Below are positions 53,184 to 62,525 of a stretch of 64,000 bases of DNA, piece after piece. Numbering within the stretch: position 1 is the stretch's first letter; each line of letters starts with the position of its first letter. Below the pieces are notes generated by a model. It worked only from the letters and a program-made list of their open reading frames with translations, was not told where the DNA came from and searched no databases. The position numbers were made by a program, and so were the translations under genes. Source of the stretch: Planctomycetota bacterium (lineage in GTDB: Bacteria; Planctomycetota; UBA1135; GCA-002686595); assembly GCA_023150475.1 (NCBI GenBank), contig JAKLKU010000012.1:124001-188000 (forward strand). The letters run 5' to 3'.

Positions 53184-55625
53184 ATGAACTCCGAACCGAG
53201 ACTGCCGCTGCTCTTGGTCCGCTCGAGCGTGGTCTTCCCCCACGCCGTCGCCACGTTGCACATCTCCCGCGATGAGAATCTCGCGGCCCTGAACGCGATC
53301 GACGGCCGTGGCGGTCTCGGCAGCCTCGTGCTCGCCGTGCCGCTCGCGGACCCGACGCGCGAGCCGACGGTCGACGGACTCGCGACGGTCGGGTGCCTCG
53401 CGCGCGTGATGGATCGCGTGCCGCTCGACGACGGCTCCGAACGCGTGACGCTCGAAGGTCAGCGCCGCGTCGGGCTGCTCGGCGTGCGACGTTCGAAAGG
53501 CGCGTTCACGGCGCGCGGCATGCCGCTCTCCGACGGCGGTGCGGACGCCGCGGACCGCGAGCGCGTCCGGCCGAAGGTCGACCAACTCGTCGAACGCGTC
53601 CGCGCGCTCTCCGAACGCGATCCGCGCACCTCGTCCGAGCTCGCGCGCCTGCTCGCGCGCAACGCCGGCGAAGCCTCGCGCTGCGCGGACCTCGCCGCGG
53701 CGCGGCTGCACTTGCCGTACGCGGCGGCCGCAGCGCTGCTCGCCGAACACGACGTCGAGCGACGGCTCGACCACTTGCTCGAAGCGGTCGACACCGAGCT
53801 CGCGAAACACGAGCTCGCCGGCGACTTGCGCGACAAGGTGCACGAGAAGTTGCGCCGCGACTTCCTCGAGCAGCAGCTCGCCGTGATCCAGACCGAGCTC
53901 GGTCAAGCCGACCCCGTCGAGACCGACGCGCGCGAGTTCGAAGAGAAGCTCACCAAGCTCAAGCTCCCCGCCGCGGCTCGCGAACGGGTGCGACGCGAGA
54001 TCGCGCACTTCCGCCGCGCCGCACCGGGATCGACCGAAGCGGCGCGCGTGCGGCAGTGGCTCGAATGGGCGCTCGAACTGCCGTGGACGCGCGAACGCGC
54101 GACGCCGGCCGACGTGTCGTTCGCCCGCGTCGCGGAGATCCTCGCGAAGAGCCACACGAGCCTCGCGGACGTCAAGAACCGCGTCGGCGAGTTCCTGGCG
54201 GTGCGTTCGCTCGACGGCGGCGCGCGCGGGACGGTGCTCTGCTTCGTCGGCCCGCCCGGCACCGGCAAGACGTCGATGGCGCGGGCCGTCGCCGAAGCGC
54301 TCGGCCGCGACTTCGTGCACGTGCCGCTCGGCGGCGTGACGCACGAGAGCGAACTCGTCGGTGCGCCGTGGGGCCAAGCCGGCGCCGTCGCCGGTCGGAT
54401 CCTCCAAGGCATCCACCGCGCGAAGAGCGCGAACCCGGTCGTGTTGCTCGACGAGATCGACAAGGCACAACTCGGCAACAAGGAAGGCACGGGCGGCGTG
54501 CTGCTCGCGATCCTCGATCCCGAGCAGAACCGGCAGTTCTACGACCACTACTTGGGCGTGCCGTTCGATCTGTCGCGCTGCGTGTTCCTCGCGACGGCGA
54601 ACGACTTCACCGGCATGTCGGAGGCGCTCGCCGACCGGCTCGAGCTGATCCGCTTCGAGAGTTACACGGAGAGCGAGAAGCTCGCGATCGCACGCGATCA
54701 CCTGCTCGACCGAGCTCGCGAGAACGCGGGCCTGACGCGCCACCAATTCCGCGTCAGTCCGGCCGCGCTGGTGGAGATCGTGCGCAAGTACACCGACGAA
54801 GCGGGCGTGCGCCAGTTGCAGCGGACGCTCGACTCGCTCGCGCGCAAAGCGGCGGTGCGCGTCGTGCAAGGGCTCTCCGGCCTCGAAGTGAAGAAGGAGC
54901 ACCTGCTCGAACTGCTCGGCCCCGCGAACCTCGATCAGGAGCTGCGCTTCGAACGTCCGCGGATCGGCGTGACCACCGGTCTCGCCTGGACGTCGGTCGG
55001 CGGCTCGACGCTGCCGATCGAAGCGCTCGCGATGCCCGGCGGCGGACGCACGATCCTGACGGGCTCGATCGGCGACGTGATGCGCGAATCGGTCGCGACT
55101 GCGATGTCGTGGACACGTTCGCAACTCGCGGCGCTCGGCATCGCGGCAGACGCGCTCGAGTCGATCGACATCCACGTGCACTTCCCGAGCGGCGCGACGC
55201 CGAAGGACGGACCGTCGGCCGGGTTGGCCGTCGCGACGTCGCTGGTGTCGCTGCTCACGCGCATTCCGGTGCGCCACGACGTCGCGTTGACCGGCGAGAT
55301 GTCGCTGCTCGGCGCGGTGCTGCCGATCGGCGGCCTGCGCGAGAAACTGCTCGCCGCGGCGCGCGCCGGGCTGCGCAGCGTCGTCGTGCCCGCGAAGAAC
55401 AGCGAAGAAGTGCTGCGGCTCTCGCCCGAGATCCGCCAAAGGCTCGAGATCCACTTGGTCGAGCACGTCCACGAAGCGTTGGCCTTGGCGCTCGCGTTCC
55501 AGGGCCGCTCGCGGACGCGCACCGCCTTGCACGCGCTCACGAAACACCGACTTTCGGCGGGGACGGGCGCCGGCGCGAGCCGCGCTCGCCTCGGCAAGGC
55601 CCGCCGCACGCGCAGGACCGCGTGA
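53184..55625 (+). CDS. lon: ATP-dependent Lon protease
   Basis: An 813-residue Lon protease for quality control of misfolded proteins. The N-terminal domain (LPLLLVRSSVVFPHAVATLHI) is followed by the long helix around HEKLRRDFLEQQLAVIQTEL. The AAA+ module has FVGPPGTGKT (about 354-363) and VVLLDEIDK. The protease domain has PKDGPSAGLA with S678 and GGLREKLLAAARAG with K721, almost the same numbers as the E. coli Ser-Lys dyad. The substrate-binding N-domain is somewhat divergent, and a basic tail ends the protein. Confidence 0.95.
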   Translation: MNSEPRLPLLLVRSSVVFPHAVATLHISRDENLAALNAIDGRGGLGSLVLAVPLADPTREPTVDGLATVGCLARVMDRVPLDDGSERVTLEGQRRVGLLGVRRSKGAFTARGMPLSDGGADAADRERVRPKVDQLVERVRALSERDPRTSSELARLLARNAGEASRCADLAAARLHLPYAAAAALLAEHDVERRLDHLLEAVDTELAKHELAGDLRDKVHEKLRRDFLEQQLAVIQTELGQADPVETDAREFEEKLTKLKLPAAARERVRREIAHFRRAAPGSTEAARVRQWLEWALELPWTRERATPADVSFARVAEILAKSHTSLADVKNRVGEFLAVRSLDGGARGTVLCFVGPPGTGKTSMARAVAEALGRDFVHVPLGGVTHESELVGAPWGQAGAVAGRILQGIHRAKSANPVVLLDEIDKAQLGNKEGTGGVLLAILDPEQNRQFYDHYLGVPFDLSRCVFLATANDFTGMSEALADRLELIRFESYTESEKLAIARDHLLDRARENAGLTRHQFRVSPAALVEIVRKYTDEAGVRQLQRTLDSLARKAAVRVVQGLSGLEVKKEHLLELLGPANLDQELRFERPRIGVTTGLAWTSVGGSTLPIEALAMPGGGRTILTGSIGDVMRESVATAMSWTRSQLAALGIAADALESIDIHVHFPSGATPKDGPSAGLAVATSLVSLLTRIPVRHDVALTGEMSLLGAVLPIGGLREKLLAAARAGLRSVVVPAKNSEEVLRLSPEIRQRLEIHLVEHVHEALALALAFQGRSRTRTALHALTKHRLSAGTGAGASRARLGKARRTRRTA

Positions 55626-55686
55626 TTCCCGCCCGCCCCTTGCGAACGCAACGCTCGTCGCCGATCCTCGTTCCCCACTTTTCCCG

Positions 55687-56709
55687 ATGAAGCTCCTTCC
55701 GTCGCTCTTCGCCGCCGCATCGAAGCTCGCTGCGTTTGCGGCCGTCGCCGCAGCCGCGACCGTGCTCCTCGCGACTTCCGCGGACGCCGCGCCGCAAGGC
55801 CGTGGGAAACCCAAGCCCAAACCGAAACCCGCGAAGTCGGCGCCCAAGTCGCCGGGCGGGAAACGCGACGCTGCACCCGCGCCGTCGCCGGTGGTGCCGG
55901 CGCCGAAGAAGAAGAAACGCGCCGAGAAGGATCCGCTCGAGGCCGAACTCGCCGACGACCAACCGACGACCTACTTCGAAGCGTGCGACTACGACCAGAA
56001 CGGGTGGATCTCGTTCCGTGAAGGCTCGGAGGCGCTGTCGTTGGATCGCACCGGCTACTCGATCTACGACACCGACCACGACGGCAGGATCACGCCCGAG
56101 GAGTTCGAGGTCCGCTTCAAGGAAGTGCGCGAGAAGACCGGCGGCTTCAAACCGCCGCGGATGAAGACCGCGGAGAAGCTCGTCCCGACGCGCAACGCCG
56201 AGCAGTTGCGCAACGCGTACGACCTCTCCGGCGACACGGCGCTCGACCTCGAGGAGCTCACGCGGCTCTTGAACGACTACGAACGCACGCAAGTGCCGCC
56301 CGACGTCGTGCTCGAGAAGCTCGATCGCGACGCGACCGGCGAACTCGAAGGTCAGGAGCTCGTGCTCTTCGCGCAATTGCTCTCGGCGACGTACACGCCG
56401 GAGCAAGCGATCCTCGACCCGGAGACCGCGCCGAAGTCGATCGATGCGTTGTTCGGGCAGGTGACCACTCGCGACCAGGGCTTCGCGACGCTGCCGCAGC
56501 CGCCGTTGATCCAAGGTCCGGTGCCGACGTTCCGCCGGCTCGACCTCGACAACGACGGCGGCATCACGCTCGACGACCTCGAAGCGTTGCGTTCGGCCGC
56601 GCAGTTCACCGTGCGCACCACGGCCGTCTTCGCGGCGCTCGACCGCGACCAGGACGGGCGCCTCTCCGAGGCCGAACTCTACGGTTCGATGCGCACGCTC
56701 GACCGCTGA
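55687..56709 (+). CDS. Secreted EF-hand protein
   Basis: A 340-residue exported protein. The signal peptide (AAFAAVAAAATVLLATSADAA) is followed by a Lys/Pro/Ala-rich linker to about residue 85. Then come several EF-hand loops: DYDQNGWISFRE, DTDHDGRITPEE, a diverged DLSGDTALDLEE, DRDATGELEG, DLDNDGGITLDD and DRDQDGRLSEAE. Calcium binding is likely at the well-formed loops. Such proteins are frequent in Planctomycetota secretomes; role unknown. It follows lon after 61 bp but probably has a separate function. Confidence 0.85.
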   Translation: MKLLPSLFAAASKLAAFAAVAAAATVLLATSADAAPQGRGKPKPKPKPAKSAPKSPGGKRDAAPAPSPVVPAPKKKKRAEKDPLEAELADDQPTTYFEACDYDQNGWISFREGSEALSLDRTGYSIYDTDHDGRITPEEFEVRFKEVREKTGGFKPPRMKTAEKLVPTRNAEQLRNAYDLSGDTALDLEELTRLLNDYERTQVPPDVVLEKLDRDATGELEGQELVLFAQLLSATYTPEQAILDPETAPKSIDALFGQVTTRDQGFATLPQPPLIQGPVPTFRRLDLDNDGGITLDDLEALRSAAQFTVRTTAVFAALDRDQDGRLSEAELYGSMRTLDR

Positions 56710-56770
56710 GCGTCCGCCCCGGCGCCGTACCGACCAAAGTGGCGCCGGAGCGAATGCGCGGCCCGCGAGC

Positions 56771-57922
56771 TCACGCGCCGAGCACGTCGGTTTCCTCGAG
56801 CCGCGGCCCGCGCTCCGGATCGGCGACCGCGAACTTGCCGCCCTTCAGCGAGACGCCGGCGAAACGGCCCTGCAGGTCGAGCACGTAGAAGTGCAAGTTG
56901 AAGCTCGGGCGGCCGTCGGCTTCGACGAGTTCGGGCTGCCACTTCGAGAGCCGCTGCGCTTGGCGCGCCACGCGGCGCAGCGCTTCGCGTCCGGCCTCGA
57001 GCGGCGCGACGCCGCGGCGGAGGAGCTCGACGATCGCGAAGCTGCCGTTCGCGAGGATCGACGCTTCGCCGCGGCCCGTCGCGCCGGCGCTCCCGCATTC
57101 CTGATCGCAGTAGAGCCCCGCGCCGATGATCGGCGAGTCGCCGACGCGGCCCGGGATCTTGAACGCGAGGCCCGACGTCGTCGTGCAACACGCGACCTCG
57201 CCGCGGCTCGACAGCGCCGACACGTGGATCGTCCCGGTCGGCCGTTTCCAAGGCGAGCGCGACGCGACGTGCTCCCACTCCGGCCCGAGCAACGCAGCGT
57301 TCTGCTGCTGCGCTGCGGCGGGCGGTGCGAGCCAGTCGTCTTCCTTGCTCAAGTTCTCCTTCCACGCGAGCCACGCGCGCCGCGACGCTTCGGTCAGGAG
57401 CTCGACGTGCGGGAACCCGTGCGCGCGGGCGAACTCGTACGCGCCTTTGCCGACGATCAGACAGTGGTCGGTGCGCTTCATCACGAGCTTCGCGACTTCG
57501 CTCGGATGCAGGATGTTCTCGATGCACGCGACGGCGCCCGACTTGTGCGTCGGACCGTACATGACCGCAGCGTCGAGCTGCACGACACCGTCTTCGTTCG
57601 GCAAGCCGCCGAGTCCGACCGATTGGTCCTCGGGGTCCGCCTCCTGCACCTTGCAGACGTCGACGGCGACGTCGAGCGGATCGGCTCCGTCCGCCAAACG
57701 CGCGTAGTGCCGTTGCATGCCGACGAACGCGTTGGCGCTGCCCACGAGCACCGGGAATCCGGTGCGTGCGCCGGCGGGCGTCGCACGCGGCTCGGCGCCG
57801 GGCTCGCTCGCGCGCTCGGGCGTCGCGCCCTGCGGCGAGGAACAGGCGAGCGCGAAAGCGGCTCCCCCACCGAGGAGTTGGCGACGATCGAAGGAGGACG
57901 ACGGACGGCTCGGTTCGTTCAT
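56771..57922 (-). CDS. Ntn hydrolase, asparaginase / glycosylasparaginase family
   Basis: A 383-residue protein with a twin-arginine-like start (FDRRQLLGGGAAFALACSS) ending in a lipobox, so it is probably exported folded and lipid-anchored. The core matches N4-(beta-GlcNAc)-L-asparaginases: the new N-terminal Thr after autocleavage would be T231 in PTGTIHVSAL, followed by the family loop IPGRVGDSPIIGAGLYCDQECGSAGATGRGE. It would cleave Asn-linked GlcNAc or beta-aspartyl bonds. It overlaps the upstream M28 peptidase gene by 4 bp (ATGA). Confidence 0.88.
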   Translation of the reverse strand: MNEPSRPSSSFDRRQLLGGGAAFALACSSPQGATPERASEPGAEPRATPAGARTGFPVLVGSANAFVGMQRHYARLADGADPLDVAVDVCKVQEADPEDQSVGLGGLPNEDGVVQLDAAVMYGPTHKSGAVACIENILHPSEVAKLVMKRTDHCLIVGKGAYEFARAHGFPHVELLTEASRRAWLAWKENLSKEDDWLAPPAAAQQQNAALLGPEWEHVASRSPWKRPTGTIHVSALSSRGEVACCTTTSGLAFKIPGRVGDSPIIGAGLYCDQECGSAGATGRGEASILANGSFAIVELLRRGVAPLEAGREALRRVARQAQRLSKWQPELVEADGRPSFNLHFYVLDLQGRFAGVSLKGGKFAVADPERGPRLEETDVLGA

Positions 57923-59694
57923 GGTTTCGTGGAGGATTCGGGCGGGAGTCGCAGACACTCGGTGCGCAGCCAGTGCCGCGCGCCGACGAACCATTCGCGC
58001 CACTCGCGCGCGAGCTCTTCGTCGCTCGCCGTGCGCGCGGCGCCGGTGCGCACGTGGAGCTCTTCGTTCAACGAGTCGAGGTAACGCTGGAGATCCTCTG
58101 GGCGCGGATCCGCGAGCGCCGACGCCGTCGAGAGGATCGCGACCGCCATGCGCTTCAGCTCGGCGGGATCGACGTGGTCGAGCCGGTCGAGGCTCGTGTG
58201 GTACGCGAAGTCGGTGAAGTGCCAGAAGAGCGCCGCCGGGATGCCGCGCTCGATCAGGATGTCGTGGTCCGAGCCGCCTTCGTACGGGTGCTCGGCCGTC
58301 TTCCACGGACGTGCGTCGGTCGTGCCCGCGTTCGCGGCGGCGTCGAGCGCCGCGACGTCGAAGAGCGCACACCGCGCGACGATCGCGAGCCCGTTGGGCC
58401 GCAGCGCGCTCGCTTCGACGGCACGAGCGCCCCACGGCGTGTGCTCGTCGGGCGGCAACGTTTCGAGCGCGGCCGGATCGGGCATGCGTTCGAGCAACGC
58501 GACTGCGCCGGTCTTCTCGGCCGACTCGCCGGTCATGTCGGACGAGAGCCCGGCGATCGGCTTCATCGTCGTCTGCGCGAGCCACGTCGACGTCTGGCGG
58601 AATTCGTCGCCCCACAGGAAGACGAGCGTGCGCGACGGCCGCTCGATCTCGCCTGCTTCGATCGCCGCGGCGAGCGCGAGCGCCGATTCCACGAGTCCCG
58701 CGACGCCGCTCGCGTTGTCGCACGCGCCGGGTTCCTGCACGTGGCTCGCGATCACGATCGCTTCGTCCGGACGGTCGCGTCCGGTCACGCGGGCGCACAC
58801 CGTGCGCAGCGGGCGTTCGTCGAGTTTCACTCTCGTCTCGATCACGAGTTCGACCCCTGGATCGCGGCCGTGGCCGTTCTTGATCTCGAGGTACGAGAGC
58901 GGCGAGATGCGCACGACCGGAATCGGCACGCCGTAGGGCACGGTCCCGAATTGGATGGCGGAGAGCTCGCGCCATTCGCCGCGTGCGTCGACGTTGTAGG
59001 GCTCGAGGTAACTCGAGGCGACGGCGACGGCGCCGAGTTCGTGGGCGCGGCTCAACACGCTGCTCGTCGGCGCCGACGCAGTGACCAGCACTTCACCGGG
59101 ATCGAGGTGCTCGAGCCCGAGCGCGATCGGCGCGCGAACGCTCGCCGACGGAGTGTTGACCGGGAGCATGACACGGTCGACGGCGCTTTCGTCGTCGAAC
59201 GCGTGCAAGACGAGTTCGAAACCGCCGGGACCGGCGAGCGCGAGCTTGCCTCCGAGAGGCGTCCACGCGAGCGCCGGGATCCGCCCGTCGGAATGCCAAC
59301 CGCGCGCCTCGAGCGGTGCTTCGAGGACTTCGAGTTCGAAGCCTGACTTCGTGCCGAAACCGCCCGCCGCCAGACGCGCTTCGATCCGCGCGAGCACGGC
59401 TTCGTAGCCGTCGTTCGCCGGCGCGCGGTAGAAACGATCGATGAAGCGCACGTCCTCGAACGCGCGCTCGGCGTCGAAGCGCGCGTGCAACGCCGCGGCG
59501 TAGCGCGCGGGTCCGGTCGTGCCGACGGTGACCGCCGGTCCCACGTGATGGCCCTCCATCACCGTCGGCCCCGGTGGAATCGACCGAAGGAACTCCTCCG
59601 GGATCTTGGGCGTCGAGTCGCAGGCCGAGAGCAACCCGGGGACGAGCCACACGGACGCGCCGAAGGCGCGCCGGCGCAGAATCGGCTCCTTCAT
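57919..59694 (-). CDS. M28-family zinc metallopeptidase, lipoprotein
   Basis: A 591-residue protein with a signal region (FGASVWLVPGLLSACDS) containing a lipobox. The M28 domain has IVIASHVQEPGACDNASGVAG (first His and bridging Asp), FLWGDEF (Glu pair position, here Asp-Glu), GLSSDMTG (Asp ligand), and FAYHTSLDRLDHVD (last His). The N-terminal 270 residues resemble a protease-associated insertion. It should be an aminopeptidase acting outside the cytoplasm. It is coupled to the Ntn hydrolase, so both may break down exogenous peptides or glycopeptides. Confidence 0.9.
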   Translation of the reverse strand: MKEPILRRRAFGASVWLVPGLLSACDSTPKIPEEFLRSIPPGPTVMEGHHVGPAVTVGTTGPARYAAALHARFDAERAFEDVRFIDRFYRAPANDGYEAVLARIEARLAAGGFGTKSGFELEVLEAPLEARGWHSDGRIPALAWTPLGGKLALAGPGGFELVLHAFDDESAVDRVMLPVNTPSASVRAPIALGLEHLDPGEVLVTASAPTSSVLSRAHELGAVAVASSYLEPYNVDARGEWRELSAIQFGTVPYGVPIPVVRISPLSYLEIKNGHGRDPGVELVIETRVKLDERPLRTVCARVTGRDRPDEAIVIASHVQEPGACDNASGVAGLVESALALAAAIEAGEIERPSRTLVFLWGDEFRQTSTWLAQTTMKPIAGLSSDMTGESAEKTGAVALLERMPDPAALETLPPDEHTPWGARAVEASALRPNGLAIVARCALFDVAALDAAANAGTTDARPWKTAEHPYEGGSDHDILIERGIPAALFWHFTDFAYHTSLDRLDHVDPAELKRMAVAILSTASALADPRPEDLQRYLDSLNEELHVRTGAARTASDEELAREWREWFVGARHWLRTECLRLPPESSTKP

Positions 59695-59731
59695 CCTCTC
59701 CTCCTGCCGCCCGCTCGTCGGGCGGCCGAAC

Positions 59732-60598
59732 CTAGGAAACGTACTTGTCGATCAAGAGCCCGAGTCGCTGGCGCGCTTCGGGCGAGATGCGGTCCTTCGC
59801 GGTCATGATCGCGAACTTCAGCGCGCTCGAACAACCACACGTGCGCTGCTTCGCGAAGAGCGGCACCGCCGCTTTGATCACGCTGCGCGCGTTGCCGATG
59901 TTCTTGTGCATCACGGCGAGGATCGCTTCGACGGTGACGTCGTCGTGGCTCTCGTGCCAGCAGTCGTAGTCGGTCGCCATCGCGAGCGTCGCGTAGCAGA
60001 TCTCCGCTTCGCGAGCGAGCTTCGCTTCCTGCAGGTTGGTCATGCCGATCACGTCGACGCCCCACGTGCGGTAGAGCTTCGATTCGGCGCGCGTCGAGAA
60101 CTGCGGACCTTCCATGTTCACGTACGTGCCGCCGTCGTGCGCCTTGACGCCGACCTTCGCCGCCGCGCCGAGGAACACCTTGCGGACTTCGTGGCACACC
60201 GGATCGGCGAACATCACGTGCGCGACGACGCCGCCCTCGAAGAACGTGTCCGGACGATGGCGCGTGCGATCGATGAACTGATCGATCACGACGAAATCGC
60301 CGGGGTGCACGTCCTCGCGCATCGAGCCGACCGCGGAGATCGAGAGGATGCGCGTGACGCCGAGCTTCCTGAGGCCCCAGATGTTCGCGCGGAAGTTGAT
60401 CTCGGACGGCGAGATGCGGTGACCGCGGCCGTGGCGCGGCAGGAACACCATCTTCACGCCGCCGAGCGTGCCCGTGATGTACGCGTCGCTCGGCGCGCCG
60501 AACGGCGTCGAGAGTTGCACTTCGCGGACTTCGGTGAGTCCGTCGATCTCGTACAGGCCCGAACCACCGATCACGCCTACGACCAATTCTTCGCTCAT
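59732..60598 (-). CDS. mtnP: S-methyl-5'-thioadenosine phosphorylase
   Basis: A 288-residue PNP-fold enzyme. It shows VVGVIGGSGLYEIDGL, FLPRHGRGHRISPSEINFRANIWGLRKLGVTRI, TYVNMEGPQFSTRAESKLYRTWGVDVIGMTNLQEAKLAREAEICYATLAMATDYDCWH. The MEGPQFSTRAES and DYDCWH stretches are typical of MTA phosphorylase. It splits methylthioadenosine from polyamine synthesis into adenine and methylthioribose-1-P for salvage. No other methionine-salvage gene is nearby. Confidence 0.93.
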   Translation of the reverse strand: MSEELVVGVIGGSGLYEIDGLTEVREVQLSTPFGAPSDAYITGTLGGVKMVFLPRHGRGHRISPSEINFRANIWGLRKLGVTRILSISAVGSMREDVHPGDFVVIDQFIDRTRHRPDTFFEGGVVAHVMFADPVCHEVRKVFLGAAAKVGVKAHDGGTYVNMEGPQFSTRAESKLYRTWGVDVIGMTNLQEAKLAREAEICYATLAMATDYDCWHESHDDVTVEAILAVMHKNIGNARSVIKAAVPLFAKQRTCGCSSALKFAIMTAKDRISPEARQRLGLLIDKYVS

Positions 60599-60668
60599 CG
60601 TTCGCTGCTCGTCCTCTGCCGTTCGTGCTCGCGCGCGACTCGAGTTCGCGCGCCGTGGGCGCGACATG

Positions 60669-62525
60669 TTAGCGGCTCGAATCGCGACGACCGCCGCCGA
60701 AGCGCTTGCCTCGGAATCCGCCGCGCGCCGGCCGATCGCCGTGGTCGGCGCGGCCGCGCCCGTACGGACGATCCGGACCGGGACCGCGGCGCGGGCCGCG
60801 GTCGTCGTCGCGGTCGGAACCACGAGGCCCGTAGCCGCGCGAACCGCCGCCTCGAGAATCGCCGCCTCGCGAACCGCCACCTCCCGCGCCGCCACCACGA
60901 GAGCCGTCGTCTCGCGCGGGGCTGCTCGGGAAGCCGAATCCGCGGCGTTCGCCGGCGCCATGCGCGTCGCGAGGGCCTCGCGCGAAGTCGCGACTCGCGT
61001 CACCGTCGCGCGGGCGCCACGAACCGCCGCGGCCGCCTCCACCGCCTCCTCGAGGTCCGTAGCTTCGACCTTCGCCGCCGCCCCGGCGTTCGCCGGAGCC
61101 TCCGCGCTCGTAGCGCGGCGGGCGTTCGCCGGAAGTCGATGCGCCGCGGAAGTCGTCGCGCGGCCCGCGCCGGTCGCTCGGACGCCACGCTCGATCGCGG
61201 GGTTCGCCGCGACCGAACGAGCGCTCGCGGCGCGCATCGTCGCGGTCACGCGCATCGCGCGGTCCTCGCTCGGGCCGCGCCCCGAAGCGCGGCGCACGTT
61301 CGTCGTCCCGGCCGGCGGGCGCGTCGCGACCTTCCGCGTGCTCTTCGCGCTCGTCGAGAGCGCGCGCGAGCAACCGGCGCACCACCAGCGTCGCGTAGGC
61401 CCCGCGCGGAAGCTCGAAACGCAGCTTCACCGACGAGAACGGCGGATTCTCCTGGTCGGGCTCGGCGGGTCGCACGCGCAGGTGCGCAGGCGTGACCCAC
61501 AACTCGCGATCCTCGCCCTTCAACTGGAAGCCGCTGACGCCGCGGATGTCGAAGTCCTCGGCCGCGACCTTGTCGCGCGAGAGAACTTCTTCGAGCGCGC
61601 GTCGCTGGTCGGCGTTCGTGACGTCCTCGAGCCGCGGTCCGGGCAGTCGGAAGCGCTCGCCGAGGTCGGCGAGCTTCGCGCGCTCGAGCGGATAGACGAG
61701 CGGGCCTTCCTCGGACTCGACGACGACGCGTTCGGCGCGTCCGGCGCGCGCGCGGACGAGGTTCGCGACGGCTCGATTCCAAAGGTGCGATTGGTACGCG
61801 TAGAGATGGATCAGCCGCACACGCGACGCGACGTGGAAGAACGCGCCGGCGAAGTCGCCCGGGTTCTTCTTCAGGTGTTCGAACACCGAGTGGTACTGGC
61901 CGAAACGACCGGCGACGTCGCGGCACTCCGCCCAATCGCCCCACGCGTGGTTCAGCGCCGTCTTGAAGGCCTTCGACTGCGGATCGTCGGCGACCGACGG
62001 CGACGCGACGAGTTGCCGCAGCGCTTGCTCTTGGCGGCCGTGGAGCAGTTCGAGCGCGATCCAACCTTGGCCGTGGCGCAGGTTGCCGAAGCGCTGTTCG
62101 TCGAAGTAGTTGAGCACTCCGTGTTCGCGGACCGCGGTCAGGTTCGCGCGCAGCGTCGTGAGATCGTTGCCGTCGAGCCCGCGCACGACGATCTCGAACG
62201 CGTTGCCGTCGCTGTCCCGACTCGAGAGCTCGCTCGCGGCGAAACCGATGCTCTCGATCTTCAAGTCGCGCTCGGCGACGAGCACTTCGCGACCGCGGTG
62301 CAGCGCCATGTGCTGCACCGTGACGCCTTGCCGGTCCTTGAACCCGGCCATCGTGACGTCGCCCGCCGGCACGCCCGCTTCGCGCGCGAGCACCGCCGCG
62401 GCGTCGAGCGACGTCAACTTCTTCTTGGTGACGCGGTACACGCGCCACTCGCCCGACGCGACGACGTAGTCGGGTCGCAGGAGCTCGCGCACGCGGAAAT
62501 CTTCGAGGCGCTGTTTGATCTTCAT
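60669..62525 (-). CDS. truD: tRNA pseudouridine synthase TruD with long RGG-rich C-terminal tail
   Basis: A 618-residue protein whose first 400 residues form TruD, which makes pseudouridine 13 in tRNA. Motifs: AGFKDRQGVTVQ with catalytic D64, NYFDEQRFGNLRHGQG, and YQSHLWNRAVANLV. After about residue 405 comes a 210-residue tail that is almost all Arg, Gly, Asp, Ser and Pro, with many RGG, RGP, SRGG and GGGGRGG units. Such tails are disordered RNA-binding regions in eukaryotic and some bacterial proteins, but are not usual on TruD (E. coli about 350 residues). The stop overlaps nothing; the ATG overlaps the RluA gene end. Confidence 0.92.
   Translation of the reverse strand: MKIKQRLEDFRVRELLRPDYVVASGEWRVYRVTKKKLTSLDAAAVLAREAGVPAGDVTMAGFKDRQGVTVQHMALHRGREVLVAERDLKIESIGFAASELSSRDSDGNAFEIVVRGLDGNDLTTLRANLTAVREHGVLNYFDEQRFGNLRHGQGWIALELLHGRQEQALRQLVASPSVADDPQSKAFKTALNHAWGDWAECRDVAGRFGQYHSVFEHLKKNPGDFAGAFFHVASRVRLIHLYAYQSHLWNRAVANLVRARAGRAERVVVESEEGPLVYPLERAKLADLGERFRLPGPRLEDVTNADQRRALEEVLSRDKVAAEDFDIRGVSGFQLKGEDRELWVTPAHLRVRPAEPDQENPPFSSVKLRFELPRGAYATLVVRRLLARALDEREEHAEGRDAPAGRDDERAPRFGARPERGPRDARDRDDARRERSFGRGEPRDRAWRPSDRRGPRDDFRGASTSGERPPRYERGGSGERRGGGEGRSYGPRGGGGGGRGGSWRPRDGDASRDFARGPRDAHGAGERRGFGFPSSPARDDGSRGGGAGGGGSRGGDSRGGGSRGYGPRGSDRDDDRGPRRGPGPDRPYGRGRADHGDRPARGGFRGKRFGGGRRDSSR

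Noticed and set aside
52574-53263. 229-residue minus-strand ORF before lon
   Set aside because: Arg/Ser/Ala-rich translation with no recognisable fold, overlapping the ends of two real genes and a tandem repeat.
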